DNA of 62,436 bases from Ardenticatenia bacterium (GTDB lineage Bacteria > Chloroflexota > Anaerolineae > 4572-78 > NAK82), in the NCBI GenBank assembly GCA_003130875.1, contig QEXY01000047.1:1-62436 (forward strand). Reading direction: 5' to 3'. A model generated the notes under the pieces. It made no database searches, was not told where the DNA came from, and worked only from the letters and a program-made list of their open reading frames with translations. Shown here one piece after another: positions 37,401 to 47,619 of this stretch. The stretch's first letter is position 1; each line of letters begins with the position of its first letter. The position numbers and the translations under genes were made by a program.

Positions 37401-38978
37401 ATGCTTGCCAAAGTCACCTCCTGCGCCGTGGTGGGGTTGGATGGCGCGCTGATCCAGGTCGAAGTCGATATTGCCCGTGGGCTGCCCAACACCACGATTG
37501 TTGGACTGCCTGACGCTGCGGTGAATGAAAGCAAGGAACGTGTGCGTTCGGCTGTGCGCAACAGTGGCTTCTACTATCCCAACACACACGTGACGGTGAA
37601 TCTGGCGCCTGCCGACCTGCGCAAAGAGGGGCCTGCCTACGACTTGCCCATTGCCCTGGGAGTGTTGATCGCTTCGGAACAGATCGTGGCGGATGTAGAG
37701 GGCGCCATCGTGGTGGGTGAGCTCTCTCTGGACGGGACGGTGCGCCATGTGAGCAGCGTACTCCCCATGGCTGCCTCGGCGCGCGAACAAGGTCTCACCA
37801 CCCTCTACGTGCCGGCCGATGATGCCGCCGAAGCCAGCCTGGTGGAGGGCTTGACCGTCTATCCGGTCTCGAGCTTGCTCGCGTTGGTGGATCACTTAAC
37901 CGGCCATGCGCGCCTTCAGCCATACGAACGCCAGTCCTCTTGGTTTGACCAGAGCGATGAAGCGCCCTACGTGACCGATCTGGCCGAAATCAAGGGGCAG
38001 GAACACGTCAAACGGGCGTTGGAGGTGGCGGCTGCAGGTGGGCATAATGTGATGATGGTCGGTCCGCCCGGAACGGGCAAGACGTTGCTGGCACGTGCCA
38101 TGCCGGGCATCTTGCCACGGTTGACTTTGGAGGAAGCGCTCGACATCACCCGCATCTATTCTGTGGCGGATGCCCTGCCACGCGGAGAGCCGCTGATCCG
38201 CCATCGCCCTTTCCGCGCGCCGCATCACACCATCAGCTATGCCGGGCTGATCGGCGGCGGCCACTGGCCGCGCCCGGGCGAGATCAGCCTGGCTCATCGC
38301 GGCGTCCTATTCCTGGATGAGCTGCCCGAGTTCGGCCCACGGCTGCTCGAGATGCTGCGTCAACCGCTGGAGGATCGGGTGGTCTCGATCAGCCGTTCTT
38401 CGGGCTCGCTGACCTATCCAGCGAACTTCACCCTGATTGCGGCGATGAACCCGTGTCCCTGCGGCTATTATGGCGACCCCGAAAAGGAATGCACCTGTTC
38501 GCCCGGCATGATTGCCAAGTACCAGAAGCGTATCTCCGGACCGTTGTTGGACCGTATTGACATTTACGTGGAGGTGCCGCGCTTGCATTACGACAAGCTC
38601 AGCAGTGACCGACTTGGGGAACCGTCCAGCGCGGTGCGAGCGCGTGTGGAGGCGGCGCGCCAACGCCAGCGCGAGCGCTTCGAACGCCTGCAGTGCGAGC
38701 GCCAATCTGCCGACGCGGCACAACACGAGCGACGCAGTGCAATGCCGCAGTGCAATGCCGATATGGGGCCTGCCGAGGTGCGTATGTTTTGTCGCATCGA
38801 CGAAACCAGCAATCAGCTGCTCAAAGCGGCGGTGGCCCAACTGCAGCTCAGCGCGCGTGCTTACCATCGCGTCCTCAAAGTGGCGCGCACCATCGCCGAT
38901 CTGGCCGGCAGCGAGGAAGTCCAGACGGTCCATATCGCGGAAGCTCTCCAATATCGCCCACGTCGGCTGCTCCTGTGA
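37401..38978 (+). CDS. comM: YifB/ComM family AAA+ ATPase (Mg-chelatase-like)
   Basis: A hexameric helicase-type AAA+ protein that in naturally competent bacteria helps extend branches during recombination of incoming DNA. Length 525 residues. The N-terminal ChlI domain begins MLAKVTSCAVVGLDGALIQV with GLPNTTIVGLPDAAVNESKERVR. The Walker A is GPPGTGKTLLARAMPGILP and the Walker B GVLFLDELPEF. A zinc-type cysteine set follows in AMNPCPCGYYGDPEKECTCSPG, and then the Mg_chelatase_C domain with SARAYHRVLKVARTIADLAG. All expected parts are present. Confidence 0.93.
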   Translation: MLAKVTSCAVVGLDGALIQVEVDIARGLPNTTIVGLPDAAVNESKERVRSAVRNSGFYYPNTHVTVNLAPADLRKEGPAYDLPIALGVLIASEQIVADVEGAIVVGELSLDGTVRHVSSVLPMAASAREQGLTTLYVPADDAAEASLVEGLTVYPVSSLLALVDHLTGHARLQPYERQSSWFDQSDEAPYVTDLAEIKGQEHVKRALEVAAAGGHNVMMVGPPGTGKTLLARAMPGILPRLTLEEALDITRIYSVADALPRGEPLIRHRPFRAPHHTISYAGLIGGGHWPRPGEISLAHRGVLFLDELPEFGPRLLEMLRQPLEDRVVSISRSSGSLTYPANFTLIAAMNPCPCGYYGDPEKECTCSPGMIAKYQKRISGPLLDRIDIYVEVPRLHYDKLSSDRLGEPSSAVRARVEAARQRQRERFERLQCERQSADAAQHERRSAMPQCNADMGPAEVRMFCRIDETSNQLLKAAVAQLQLSARAYHRVLKVARTIADLAGSEEVQTVHIAEALQYRPRRLLL

Positions 38979-39165
38979 TGGGCTGTGCGGTTTCTGAGAA
39001 GTTTTCTAGAATAGTTGTGCATCCTTTCTAATCACACGGTGTTATAAACTATAGAATAACCAGGAAATCGCAGACATAAGTGGAGCAACTTGTAGGTCGC
39101 GAGTTGATCCAACATTGCAAGTCACCTATTGGGTGATTTGAGAGTGCGAGAAAGGAGAGGATCAG

Positions 39166-39579
39166 ATGAGCGAGACACGGAGTGCTTCTGCGTTTCCCGG
39201 TATTGCCCGCGTGACCTTTGTCATCCACTTCGTCGTCGCACTCGTCATCGGCGTGCTGCTGCTGTTCATACCGGCCGTGTTCGGAGGGTGGTTTGGCTAT
39301 CCCGAGACTCCGGACTTGGTGCCAGTGATTCGTGCCTTTGGCGCGATACTCCTCGGCCTTGGCGCAGGCACTTCGCTGTGCGGCATGTTCGCTAGCCGTT
39401 GGGAGCCGGTGGAGTACGTCGTGCGGGGCGAGATCGCCTACTTGGCATTGCAGACCATCGTCTTCATCGTGTCGGCGATCATCGGCAGCGGCCCACTTGT
39501 CGGCAACATCGTCTTCGCGGTTATCTCCGTCATCCTCCTGGTGCTCTTCATCATCAGCTGGGCAAGCCGGCCGAAGTAA
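39166..39579 (+). CDS. Small four-TM membrane protein
   Basis: A 137-residue protein with four predicted TM segments (about 17-39, 48-70, 85-105 and 110-130) and short soluble ends. The pattern FIPAVFGGWFGYPETPDLVPVIRAFGAILLGLGAGT resembles DUF4345-like families, which I cannot confirm. GAAAGGAGAGG precedes the ATG. It stands alone between comM and the convergent arfB; no functional clue beyond membrane location. Confidence 0.6.
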   Translation: MSETRSASAFPGIARVTFVIHFVVALVIGVLLLFIPAVFGGWFGYPETPDLVPVIRAFGAILLGLGAGTSLCGMFASRWEPVEYVVRGEIAYLALQTIVFIVSAIIGSGPLVGNIVFAVISVILLVLFIISWASRPK

Positions 39580-39677
39580 TTGTCACCGCCGTCCCTTTGT
39601 ATCATCCATAGGTTATCCAAAACCCTGGCCGCGGAGCTCCGCCAGGAGAAAATGGGATTTTGCGTCCTCTCTGGATG

Positions 39678-40100
39678 CTAATCCCACTCTGTTGGTGGCC
39701 GACGATAGCGTTTGATCAAGGCGCGACGGCGTTTCTCTTCGCGGCGTGCTGCCCGGGCAGCGGCGCTGGGATGGGTCGCTTTGCGTTTTTTAGGCTGTGC
39801 ACCGGCCTTGCGAATCAATGCTATGAGGCGTTGGAGGGCGTCCTGGCGGTTTGCTTCCTGGTTGCGGTAACGCCGTGCGTCGATCACCAGCACACCCGCC
39901 TGCGTTATGCGTCTTCCGGCCAGGTGCATCAGTCGTTCTTTGACCTCTTCCGGCAAAGAAGCGCTGCGACGCACGTCGAAACGCAACTGCACCGCGCTGG
40001 ATACCTTGTTGACATTCTGACCGCCCGGGCCGGAAGCACGGATGAAATCCCACTCCAGCTCCTCCTCATTTAAGCTGAGCTGTGCCGTAACTGGGATCAT
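39678..40100 (-). CDS. arfB: Alternative ribosome-rescue factor ArfB (peptidyl-tRNA hydrolase)
   Basis: A class I release-factor-like protein that frees stalled ribosomes. The ATG at 40100 is chosen: AGAGG precedes it and it leaves a 16-nt gap after the kinase gene, while the longer frame to 40127 overlaps it. 140 residues. The catalytic GGQ is at 26-28 in ASGPGGQNVNKVSSAVQLRFDV. The basic C-terminal tail (about 110-140, AARREEKRRRALIKRYRRPP) is the part that enters the mRNA channel. Probably cotranscribed with the kinase. Confidence 0.9.
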   Translation of the reverse strand: MIPVTAQLSLNEEELEWDFIRASGPGGQNVNKVSSAVQLRFDVRRSASLPEEVKERLMHLAGRRITQAGVLVIDARRYRNQEANRQDALQRLIALIRKAGAQPKKRKATHPSAAARAARREEKRRRALIKRYRRPPTEWD

Positions 40101-40116
40101 GGATGCCTCTTCCCTG

Positions 40117-43100
40117 TCAATTGGCACGTCCTATCACACTTTCCACAGCCCGACGCAGCTCCTCCAGGGGATAAGGTTTGTGCAGGAATCCATCCGGCTT
40201 CTGCCCTTCCAAACGCTGGAGCACCTCCTGTAAGCTGTAGCCGCTGGTGAGGATAATCGGGATATCGGGTCGAACCGCACGTAATGCGTGGTAGGTGTTT
40301 GCGCCATCCTGGCATGGCATGGTCAGATCGAGGATGACGCAGGCAATCTCGGTGGCATGTTCCTGAAACAGACGGACTCCCTCCTCTCCGTCACTTGCTG
40401 TGAGGGCTTGAAGCCCCATTAGGCGTAATGCGTCCGCCACCAGCTCACACACCATGTCCTCATCGTCGATCACCAAAATGGTGCCTGTTGTAACGGTCTT
40501 TTCTCGTGCTTCTGGCAGAGCGACAGGAACCGCAGGAGCAGGGACAGAGAAATCGGAGGGTTGTGCGACCGGTAATAAGATGCGAATCGTGGTGCCATGC
40601 CCCGGCTGACTGTCTACCATGATGGCACCCTGAAGAGCGCGTACGATACCTTGCACCGCTGCCATGCCCAATCCGCGTCCAGTGAATTTGGTGGTGAAGA
40701 AGGGCTCGAATATGCGCTCTCGGGTGCGTTCATCCATGCCACAGCCCGTGTCGCTCACCTCGATGAAAACATAAGGACCTGCGGGCGGTTTTTCCTCCAG
40801 ACCGCTGCGCTGCAGATACGCTGCATCGCAGATCTGCACTCCCGTTCGCAATGTGATCACCCCATGTCGATCGCCGATCGCTTCGGAGGCATTGGTGATC
40901 AGGTTCATGATAACCTGCTGCAGCTGGCCGACATCGGCGCGGACGGGTGGAAGCTGTGCCGCCAATTGCAGGTCGAAGGTGATAGAACGCGACAAAGCAG
41001 CGCTGAACATCGCGCGATTTTGCTCGATCAGCGCGTTGAGGTCAACCTCTTGGACAATAAACTGCCCTTTGCCGGCATAGGCCAACATCTGACGCGTGAG
41101 ATCGGTGGCGCGCCCCACCACCTGGAGTGCAACATCGAGGTGCCAACGCACGCTTGTTGCGTTGCTGATCTGTTGTTGCGCCATCTCCAGGTGGCCTTGT
41201 ATGGCGGTCAATAAGTTGTTGAAGTCATGGGCGACACCGCCTGCCAACACCCCCAGACTCTCCATCTTCTGAGCACGCAACAGGCGCCGCTCGAGCTCCA
41301 GCCGTTCCTCTTCCGCATGCTTCTGCTCGGTGATGTCAATCAGGATACCCTGGTGAAGAGGAGGCTCGCCTGCCCGTGCACTCAGGATATGAGCAACTTC
41401 GTGCACCCACACGACACGCCCATCGCGCGCAATTGTGCGATATTCGCAATTCATCGGACCGCCGCTGGTGCGCATTGTCTCGTATGCTGCAAGGACGCGT
41501 GCGCGATCGTCAGGATGCAGGCAACGCTGCCAAAGGTCGGGCTGAGCGATCCATTCCTCCGGCGTGTATCCCAACAGCGTGGTCAGCTGGGGGCTGATGT
41601 AGAGCGTCGTGCCCAACTCGTCCAGCAGGCTGAGATACACCACTGCCGGCACTTGTTGCACCAGGGTACGGAAACGCTCCTCGGTCTCTTGCAGAACCGC
41701 GGTACGCTCGCGCACTTGCTCCTCGAGCATCGCCTTTTGGCGCAGCTGAGCGGCCACAAATGCGCTGCCGATACCAGTCAGCAGAAGACCAGCCAATCCG
41801 ACCAGCCATCCCGCCCGCAGAGGATAAGCACTGTAGAACCCCTCTCCCGGACAGGCAATGATCGCCCAGGCACGCCCAAAGACAAAAACGGGGTGGACGG
41901 TGACCATTGCCGGTGCTTGAGAGGAAAACCAATCGGCCTCGACACGGCACAGCTCAACGGCGTTGCCCGGATACGCTGCCAATAGCAACGGCTCGGGCGA
42001 GGATGCCAGATCCACCAGGCCAATCCGCACATCCTGCTCAGGGGACACATAACGCGATAGGAGCTGGTCCAACATAGATTGTAAGTTCATCACCCCTATG
42101 ATGAACCCCGGCACCCGTTTCTCGATTGATCGATCTTCCTCCGCGTCTTCTAGGATCGGTTGGTAGACCACTATGGCTTTCTGCCACAGCCTGCCTTGCA
42201 CGGTCACCAGGGGATCCGTAGCGGTGACCAGCCCTGTGCGCATTGCTGTCTCCAGTGCAGCGCGCTGGACAGGATCCGCCCCCAGGTCGAGCCCCAGCAC
42301 ATCCCGGTTTGTGGCCAGCGGTTCGATGTAATAAATAGGATAATAGTATTCCGTTCGATCTGATCCGTGCCACGCGGTCTCATGCGTGGCACGCTGGAAT
42401 ATGGAAAAATGTTCCAGCCCATCTCGCTGAGCCCTTGTTTCGTACACACTTTTCTCAATGGAAGGCACACGCGGTACCCACCCGATTGCCTGCACTCCGG
42501 AACTCACTATCAGAGGGACAGTGAAGGTATGAAACTCCTGGCGCGTTACCTGCTCACTTCCCTGATGAAAGCGTGCGGTAGTGGCTAAAGTCCTGCGCAA
42601 ACTGAACAGGTGATCGCGTAACAGAGCCGTGCGCGATTCGGCCAGGCGCTGAAATACCAGCCAGCGTTGATAGCGCTCACCTTCCGCGATATGCAACACG
42701 CCGAAACCGGTCAACACCAGTCCGAATGTGACAGCAAGGGCGACGCCTCCGTAGCGCGGCCAGCCCACGAGTCGGCGCGTGACGCGCTTTTCGTGCCACT
42801 GCAACAGCGCCAAGATCACCGGGAAAATCAAAAGAGGAGACAAGGTGACCAGGTTAGGCAATAGACGGCTGCGTTCTATGCGCACATTCCATTCGGTAGC
42901 GTCCACGTCCATGCCGACCGCCATCAGCACGTGACCACTTTGTGGGTCGAACACTGGGGCTTGAGCGGAGAAGAAGGTGCCATATTCGTCTTGGTGCGGA
43001 CCCATAGTGGCCGGTTTACCCGAGTGGAGTACGGCGAAATCCTCGGGCGAGGGTTGCTCATAAACCGTTCCGGGCGGTGATGCCCAGGGATCATCTTCGG

Positions 43101-43461
43101 CGAGACTTTCCGGCCCGAAGACGATGTGACCGTCGCGCAGCGCCATCGTGTAAATGCTGCGCTGTCCCACATAGCGACTGTAGGCGATCAGTTGGGCACG
43201 CAGGCGCTCGAAGGCGGGCGTGCCCTTGTCTGCAGCCGTGAAAGTGAGCGATTTGACCAAATCTGGATCAATGGTCGCCGCAACCTGATGTACCTGATAG
43301 AGCAACTGCTCGCGCATGCGCTTTTCCGTTTGAGCGGCGTACCAATTGGTGGTGAACCATCCCAACAGCAGGATCAGCACAAATGTCAGCGCGAGCAGCC
43401 AGAGGTGCCATTTCCTCACGATCTGACCTGGACGGCCGTTCTCGATCGCTCTATGCTCCAA
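40117..43461 (-). CDS. Hybrid sensor histidine kinase with Cache-like, CHASE, PAS, HisKA, HATPase and receiver domains
   Basis: A 1114-residue membrane sensor. The TTG start at 43461 is preceded by AAGGG at 7 nt; no ATG is available after the upstream stop. TM helices lie at about 21-36, 203-221, 236-257 and 552-572. The first external domain (41-200) is Cache-like; the second (about 300-470, WVPRVPSIEKSVYETRAQRDG and EPLATNRDVLGLDLG) is a CHASE domain. A PAS domain (about 593-715) is followed by HisKA with His745 in GGVAHDFNNLLTA, the ATPase domain (N-box NLITNASEAI, DTGCGMD, GRGLGMAAVQG) and a C-terminal receiver with Asp1045 in VILDLTMP. The ligand is unknown. A separate output protein is not encoded here, so phosphorelay to an unlinked partner is likely. 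Confidence 0.88.
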   Translation of the reverse strand: MEHRAIENGRPGQIVRKWHLWLLALTFVLILLLGWFTTNWYAAQTEKRMREQLLYQVHQVAATIDPDLVKSLTFTAADKGTPAFERLRAQLIAYSRYVGQRSIYTMALRDGHIVFGPESLAEDDPWASPPGTVYEQPSPEDFAVLHSGKPATMGPHQDEYGTFFSAQAPVFDPQSGHVLMAVGMDVDATEWNVRIERSRLLPNLVTLSPLLIFPVILALLQWHEKRVTRRLVGWPRYGGVALAVTFGLVLTGFGVLHIAEGERYQRWLVFQRLAESRTALLRDHLFSLRRTLATTARFHQGSEQVTRQEFHTFTVPLIVSSGVQAIGWVPRVPSIEKSVYETRAQRDGLEHFSIFQRATHETAWHGSDRTEYYYPIYYIEPLATNRDVLGLDLGADPVQRAALETAMRTGLVTATDPLVTVQGRLWQKAIVVYQPILEDAEEDRSIEKRVPGFIIGVMNLQSMLDQLLSRYVSPEQDVRIGLVDLASSPEPLLLAAYPGNAVELCRVEADWFSSQAPAMVTVHPVFVFGRAWAIIACPGEGFYSAYPLRAGWLVGLAGLLLTGIGSAFVAAQLRQKAMLEEQVRERTAVLQETEERFRTLVQQVPAVVYLSLLDELGTTLYISPQLTTLLGYTPEEWIAQPDLWQRCLHPDDRARVLAAYETMRTSGGPMNCEYRTIARDGRVVWVHEVAHILSARAGEPPLHQGILIDITEQKHAEEERLELERRLLRAQKMESLGVLAGGVAHDFNNLLTAIQGHLEMAQQQISNATSVRWHLDVALQVVGRATDLTRQMLAYAGKGQFIVQEVDLNALIEQNRAMFSAALSRSITFDLQLAAQLPPVRADVGQLQQVIMNLITNASEAIGDRHGVITLRTGVQICDAAYLQRSGLEEKPPAGPYVFIEVSDTGCGMDERTRERIFEPFFTTKFTGRGLGMAAVQGIVRALQGAIMVDSQPGHGTTIRILLPVAQPSDFSVPAPAVPVALPEAREKTVTTGTILVIDDEDMVCELVADALRLMGLQALTASDGEEGVRLFQEHATEIACVILDLTMPCQDGANTYHALRAVRPDIPIILTSGYSLQEVLQRLEGQKPDGFLHKPYPLEELRRAVESVIGRAN

Positions 43462-43646
43462 CCCAATGCCCTTGTTGAGAAGATTGTCACAGAGTGATTA
43501 TATTCTGCACACCATCATACTACGGAACGCAATCCAATCCAATAGGAAATCTTTCCCAATCGTGATGCTTTCTGAGCGAAGGACGGGATGATCAGGGAGA
43601 CAATGGCATTCTCGGATGAGCCCATAGGTCTTGACCTGGCTCGAGG

Positions 43647-45155
43647 CTATGGGGTGCGCGGTACCATCCCCTCCGTCTGGGCGCGCAGGGCACGGGCGAG
43701 TCGGTAGAGATCGACATAAGCGCGCGCCGAAGCTTGCCACGAGAAATCCTGCTGCATGCCGCGCTGTTGCAGTCTGCGCCAGACGTCGGCATAGCGATAT
43801 GTCTCCACCGCGCGCACGACCGCGGCGTAGAACGCCCATGCGTCATAAGCGCGGAAGAGGAAGCCGGTGCCTGTCTGAGTGGCCGGGTCGTAATCTTGCA
43901 CTGTATCCACCAGACCGCCCACCGCGCGCACCAGCGGCACACTGCCGTAGCGCATCGCGATCATCTGCCCAAGGCCACACGGCTCAAAACGCGAGGGCAT
44001 CAGGAAAATATCCGTCCCGGCATAGATGCGGCGTGCGAGAGGAGTATTAAAGGTCAGGAAGACGGCCACGCGGCCGGGGTGGCGCTGCGCCAGATCCAGA
44101 AAGAAACGGTGATAGCGCTCCTCACCAGTGCCCATCAGCACGAACTGGATGGGTAGATGTTGCAGCATCGGTTCCAATGCCGCCTGGATCAGGTCGAAGC
44201 CCTTATCGTCTGTCAGCCGTGAGATAGCGCCGAGCAGGGGGACGTCAGGCACCACCTCCAGGCCGGCGTAGCGCTGCAGGGCGGCTTTGTTCTCCGCGCG
44301 TTGTTCCAGCGTCTCCGCTGTGTAGTGACGTGCTATGTGTGGATCGGTGGCAGGGTTATAGTCCTCCACGTCCAGTCCGTTCAAGATGCCGAACAACCGG
44401 TCTTGACGCTGACGCAATAGCCCATCCAGGCTCTCGCCGAATTCAGGGGTGAGGATCTCGCGGGCATAAGTGGGGCTGACGGTGTTGATCACATCGGCAT
44501 ACGTAATGCCGCGCGCCATGAAGTCCACTACCTGTCCGTCGCGTGTGCCATCGGGACTGGCGGTGAACTCATACTCGGCGATGCCGGCGATCTCGAGCAC
44601 ACGTCGGCCAAAGACACCCCGAAACGCCAAGCTGTGAATGGTGTATACGCTGGCCGTCCGAGCAAAGAAAGGATCCTGGGCATAGGTGGTCTTAAGCCAG
44701 TTGGGCACCAGCGCCGTCTGCCAGTCATGGCAATGGATCACATCCGGCTGCCAGCCCAGTTGACGCACGCCTTCCAGCGCGCCGCGACAGAAGAAGATGA
44801 AGCGTTCCGCGTCGTCGGGGTACATGTAGAGGCCTTCGCGGTCGAAGTAACGCGCATTTTCCACGAAATAGATGGGCACGTCATGGGCCAGACGGCTCTC
44901 ATGCAGCTGTCCGAGTTCCGTACGATTGTCAATCGGCACTGCGAAGGTCGTCGGCAGCAGGGTGAGATTAAAGCGGCGCGGGTCGATCCGGCTGTAACGC
45001 GGCATAACAACCCGGATGTCGTGGCCCAACGCACGAACGGCAGGTGGCAGCGAACCGGTCACATCGGCCAAGCCGCCCGTCTTGACAAAGGGGACGACCT
45101 CGGCAGCCAGCAACAGGATTTTCAGCGGTTGAGAAACGTTGTTTGTCTCGCTCAT
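43647..45155 (-). CDS. glgA: Glycogen synthase (ADP-glucose type, GT5)
   Basis: Extends alpha-1,4-glucan from ADP-glucose. The ATG at 45155 overlaps the HAD stop codon as ATGA and gives the usual start (ILLLAAEVVPFVKTGGLADV); the frame is open 30 nt further upstream. 502 residues. The KTGGLADVTGSLP motif binds ADP-glucose. The GT-B C-terminal half has PLLGAISRLTDDKGFDLIQA, FLMPSRFEPCGLGQMIAMRYGSVPLVRAVGGLVDTV (with the catalytic E-x7-E region) and GTGFLFRAYDA. Tight coupling with the HAD hydrolase suggests joint expression. Confidence 0.94.
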   Translation of the reverse strand: MSETNNVSQPLKILLLAAEVVPFVKTGGLADVTGSLPPAVRALGHDIRVVMPRYSRIDPRRFNLTLLPTTFAVPIDNRTELGQLHESRLAHDVPIYFVENARYFDREGLYMYPDDAERFIFFCRGALEGVRQLGWQPDVIHCHDWQTALVPNWLKTTYAQDPFFARTASVYTIHSLAFRGVFGRRVLEIAGIAEYEFTASPDGTRDGQVVDFMARGITYADVINTVSPTYAREILTPEFGESLDGLLRQRQDRLFGILNGLDVEDYNPATDPHIARHYTAETLEQRAENKAALQRYAGLEVVPDVPLLGAISRLTDDKGFDLIQAALEPMLQHLPIQFVLMGTGEERYHRFFLDLAQRHPGRVAVFLTFNTPLARRIYAGTDIFLMPSRFEPCGLGQMIAMRYGSVPLVRAVGGLVDTVQDYDPATQTGTGFLFRAYDAWAFYAAVVRAVETYRYADVWRRLQQRGMQQDFSWQASARAYVDLYRLARALRAQTEGMVPRTP

Positions 45156-45940
45156 CTTGCGTTTTGCGGGCCACCCCTGGACCAATCTGCAAGCAGCGCC
45201 GGCAGCTCACTGATGCGCTGGATCGTCGCATCCGGAACTATGACATCGCAGTACAGCTGATTGCTGGGCACGTCGTCTGCCGTGATGAGCACGGTGTGCA
45301 TGCCGACCTGCTGGGCACCCAAGATGTCGATCTCCAGTCGGTCACCCACCATCACCACCGATTCGGGCGGCAGATTCCAACGTTTCAGCAGCGTCTCGAA
45401 GACTTCGCGCCGTGGCTTGCGCAGACCTAAAGCCGCGGAAGTCCAAACCGGTGAAAGCCAGGGACGCAGCCCCAGGCGGTTGACCAACCGCTGAATGATG
45501 GCATCGTCGGTGGCGTTGGAGAGCACGCCCATCCGATAAGCAGGCCTTCCATCAGACGTGCGGATAGCAGCCAGCCGGCGTAAAGTGTCCTTCGCATCGG
45601 GATAAGCATGCCAAGCGGTTTCCTCAGGCGCAAAGTAGACGCGCAGTGCTTCAGGGATCAGATCGAACGCAGCCGATGGAGCGGCTATCCGTTGCAGCGC
45701 TATCCGCAGGCACTCCGCACCCGAGACTTCACGCTGCGTCTCCCCGGCGCGCGCAAAGCCAGCCTGTCGCTCTGCCAGGAAGGTGTGCACCAGTTGCTCC
45801 TCGTCAATCGCTATGCGGTGCTGTCTGAAAAAAGCGGCCATCTGGACGGCACCGCGCCGCTGAACCTCATCCCAGTCACCGGTGAAGGTCATCAAGGTGC
45901 CACCTAGGTCGAACAGGATTCCGCGTATAGTATGGTCCAT
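45152..45940 (-). CDS. HAD-superfamily hydrolase
   Basis: A 262-residue haloacid-dehalogenase-fold phosphatase. Motif I is GILFDLGGTLMTF (nucleophile Asp; the usual second Asp position has Gly, as in some subfamilies), motif II is MGVLSNATDD, the motif III Lys is in LGLRKPRREVFE, and motif IV is MVGDRLEIDILGAQQVG. The helical cap lies between motifs I and II (C1 type). Substrate unknown; its coupling to glgA hints at a sugar phosphate. It follows purH by about 40 nt. Confidence 0.82.
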   Translation of the reverse strand: MDHTIRGILFDLGGTLMTFTGDWDEVQRRGAVQMAAFFRQHRIAIDEEQLVHTFLAERQAGFARAGETQREVSGAECLRIALQRIAAPSAAFDLIPEALRVYFAPEETAWHAYPDAKDTLRRLAAIRTSDGRPAYRMGVLSNATDDAIIQRLVNRLGLRPWLSPVWTSAALGLRKPRREVFETLLKRWNLPPESVVMVGDRLEIDILGAQQVGMHTVLITADDVPSNQLYCDVIVPDATIQRISELPALLADWSRGGPQNAR

Positions 45941-45981
45941 CGGCGATTTCTTGGCTTACAATTGGGCTTGATAACTGGTGT

Positions 45982-47511
45982 CTAATGGCGGAAGTGACGC
46001 ACCCCGGTGAACACCATCGCGATGCCCAACTGGTCTGCGGTGGCGATGACTTCTTCATCACGCACCGAGCCACCGGGCTGGATGATAGCGGTCACACCCG
46101 CCTGCGCAGCGACCTCCACACCATCTGGGAACGGGAAGAAGGCATCCGAAGCCATCACGGCGCCACGTGCACGCTCACCCGCCTTGGCGACTGCTAACCG
46201 TGCGGCATCCACTCGGCTGGGCAATCCTCCGCCGATGCCAACGGTGGCGTTGTCGCGTACTAGGACAATGGCATTGCTCTTGACGTGTTGACATACTTTC
46301 CATGCCATCCGCAACGCTTCCATCTCGCGTTCGTCCGGAGCCCGTCGTGTCACCGTGCGCCAAACGGTGCCGGGTGGATCACCATGATCCACTGACTGCA
46401 CCAGGACGCCGCCTGCCACGGAGCGCAATTCCCACTGTTCCAGCACGACCTGGGCGATTTGGAGCAGTCGACAGTTGGGCTTGTGGGCAGCGAGATGCTC
46501 ACACGCTGCCGGGGCGAAAGATGGCGCGGCGATTGCTTCCACAAACAGGTCTCCAAGAGCCGCTGCGGTATCCAGATCGAACGGACGGTTGACCGCGATC
46601 ACCCCACCGAAGGCGCTCACCGGATCGCTGGCCAAAGCAGCACGGAAAGCCTGCGGCAGCTGCTCTGCCGAGGCAATGCCGCACGGGGAGAGATGCTTGA
46701 CGATCACCACCGTCGGAGCATCGAAGCTGCAAGCGGCGCGCCAGGCCGCATCCAGATCAAGCACATTATTATAGCTGAGCGGCTTGCCTCGGAGCAGCAC
46801 ACCGCCCAACGGGCCACCGCCCTCGGCTGCGTAGAACGCAGCATTTTGGTGGGGATTCTCGCCGTAACGCATTGTCTGCAGCAGTGGCAGTGATAGCTCA
46901 AGACGGGGCGGCAACGCAGCTTCTGCCTGTCCCTCGAATTGTCGCTCCAAATAGGCCGCAATGGCGCTGTCGTAGTCGCGGGTGTGCCGGAAAGCTTTGA
47001 GGGCCAGGCGGCGGCGCGTCACCGGGGAAGTCGCCCCGTTATGGCGCAACTCTTCCAACACGATGACATAATCTTGAGGGTCACACAGCACAGTCACACG
47101 GTCGAAATTCTTGGCCGCCGCGCGCAGCAGTGTCACACCGCCGATGTCGATCTGTTCCACTGCTTCCTCGAGTGAGACATCCGGGCGTGCCACTGTCTCG
47201 CGGAAGGGGTAGAGATTGCAGACCACCAGATCGATGGGTTGAATGCCATAGAGAGCCAGCTCGGCGCGGTCCGCGGCGTTGTCACGCGCCAAGATCCCAG
47301 CGTGGATGGCCGGGTGGAGCGTTTTGACGCGGCCGCCCAACATCTCGGGCGCGCCAGTCACCGCGGCAACCTCGGTCACCGGTAAGCCCGCTTCGCGCAA
47401 GGCACGCGCGCTGCCACCGCTGGCGATGAGCCGCCAGTTGAGAGCGGCCAGCCCGCGTGCGAAATCCACCAACCCGCTTTTATCCGAGACGCTGATCAGT
47501 GCCTGGTGCAC
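45982..47511 (-). CDS. purH: Bifunctional AICAR transformylase / IMP cyclohydrolase
   Basis: Carries out the last two steps of IMP synthesis. A GTG start at 47511 follows GGAGGGAG. 509 residues. The N-terminal MGS-like cyclohydrolase domain begins [18 protein letters not shown] with [19 protein letters not shown]. The C-terminal transformylase domain has [61 protein letters not shown] and [23 protein letters not shown] replaces the common KHTNPCG; all other marks are standard. Confidence 0.96.
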   Translation of the reverse strand: MHQALISVSDKSGLVDFARGLAALNWRLIASGGSARALREAGLPVTEVAAVTGAPEMLGGRVKTLHPAIHAGILARDNAADRAELALYGIQPIDLVVCNLYPFRETVARPDVSLEEAVEQIDIGGVTLLRAAAKNFDRVTVLCDPQDYVIVLEELRHNGATSPVTRRRLALKAFRHTRDYDSAIAAYLERQFEGQAEAALPPRLELSLPLLQTMRYGENPHQNAAFYAAEGGGPLGGVLLRGKPLSYNNVLDLDAAWRAACSFDAPTVVIVKHLSPCGIASAEQLPQAFRAALASDPVSAFGGVIAVNRPFDLDTAAALGDLFVEAIAAPSFAPAACEHLAAHKPNCRLLQIAQVVLEQWELRSVAGGVLVQSVDHGDPPGTVWRTVTRRAPDEREMEALRMAWKVCQHVKSNAIVLVRDNATVGIGGGLPSRVDAARLAVAKAGERARGAVMASDAFFPFPDGVEVAAQAGVTAIIQPGGSVRDEEVIATADQLGIAMVFTGVRHFRH

Positions 47512-47619
47512 GTTCTCCCTCCATTTGTTGTATTATGTGGAAAGGGAATCCCTCTTCGAATGCGCGTCCACCGCTGCCGAAATCTCGTGTGACTGCACTT
47601 CGACCGCCACGCAGTGGCC

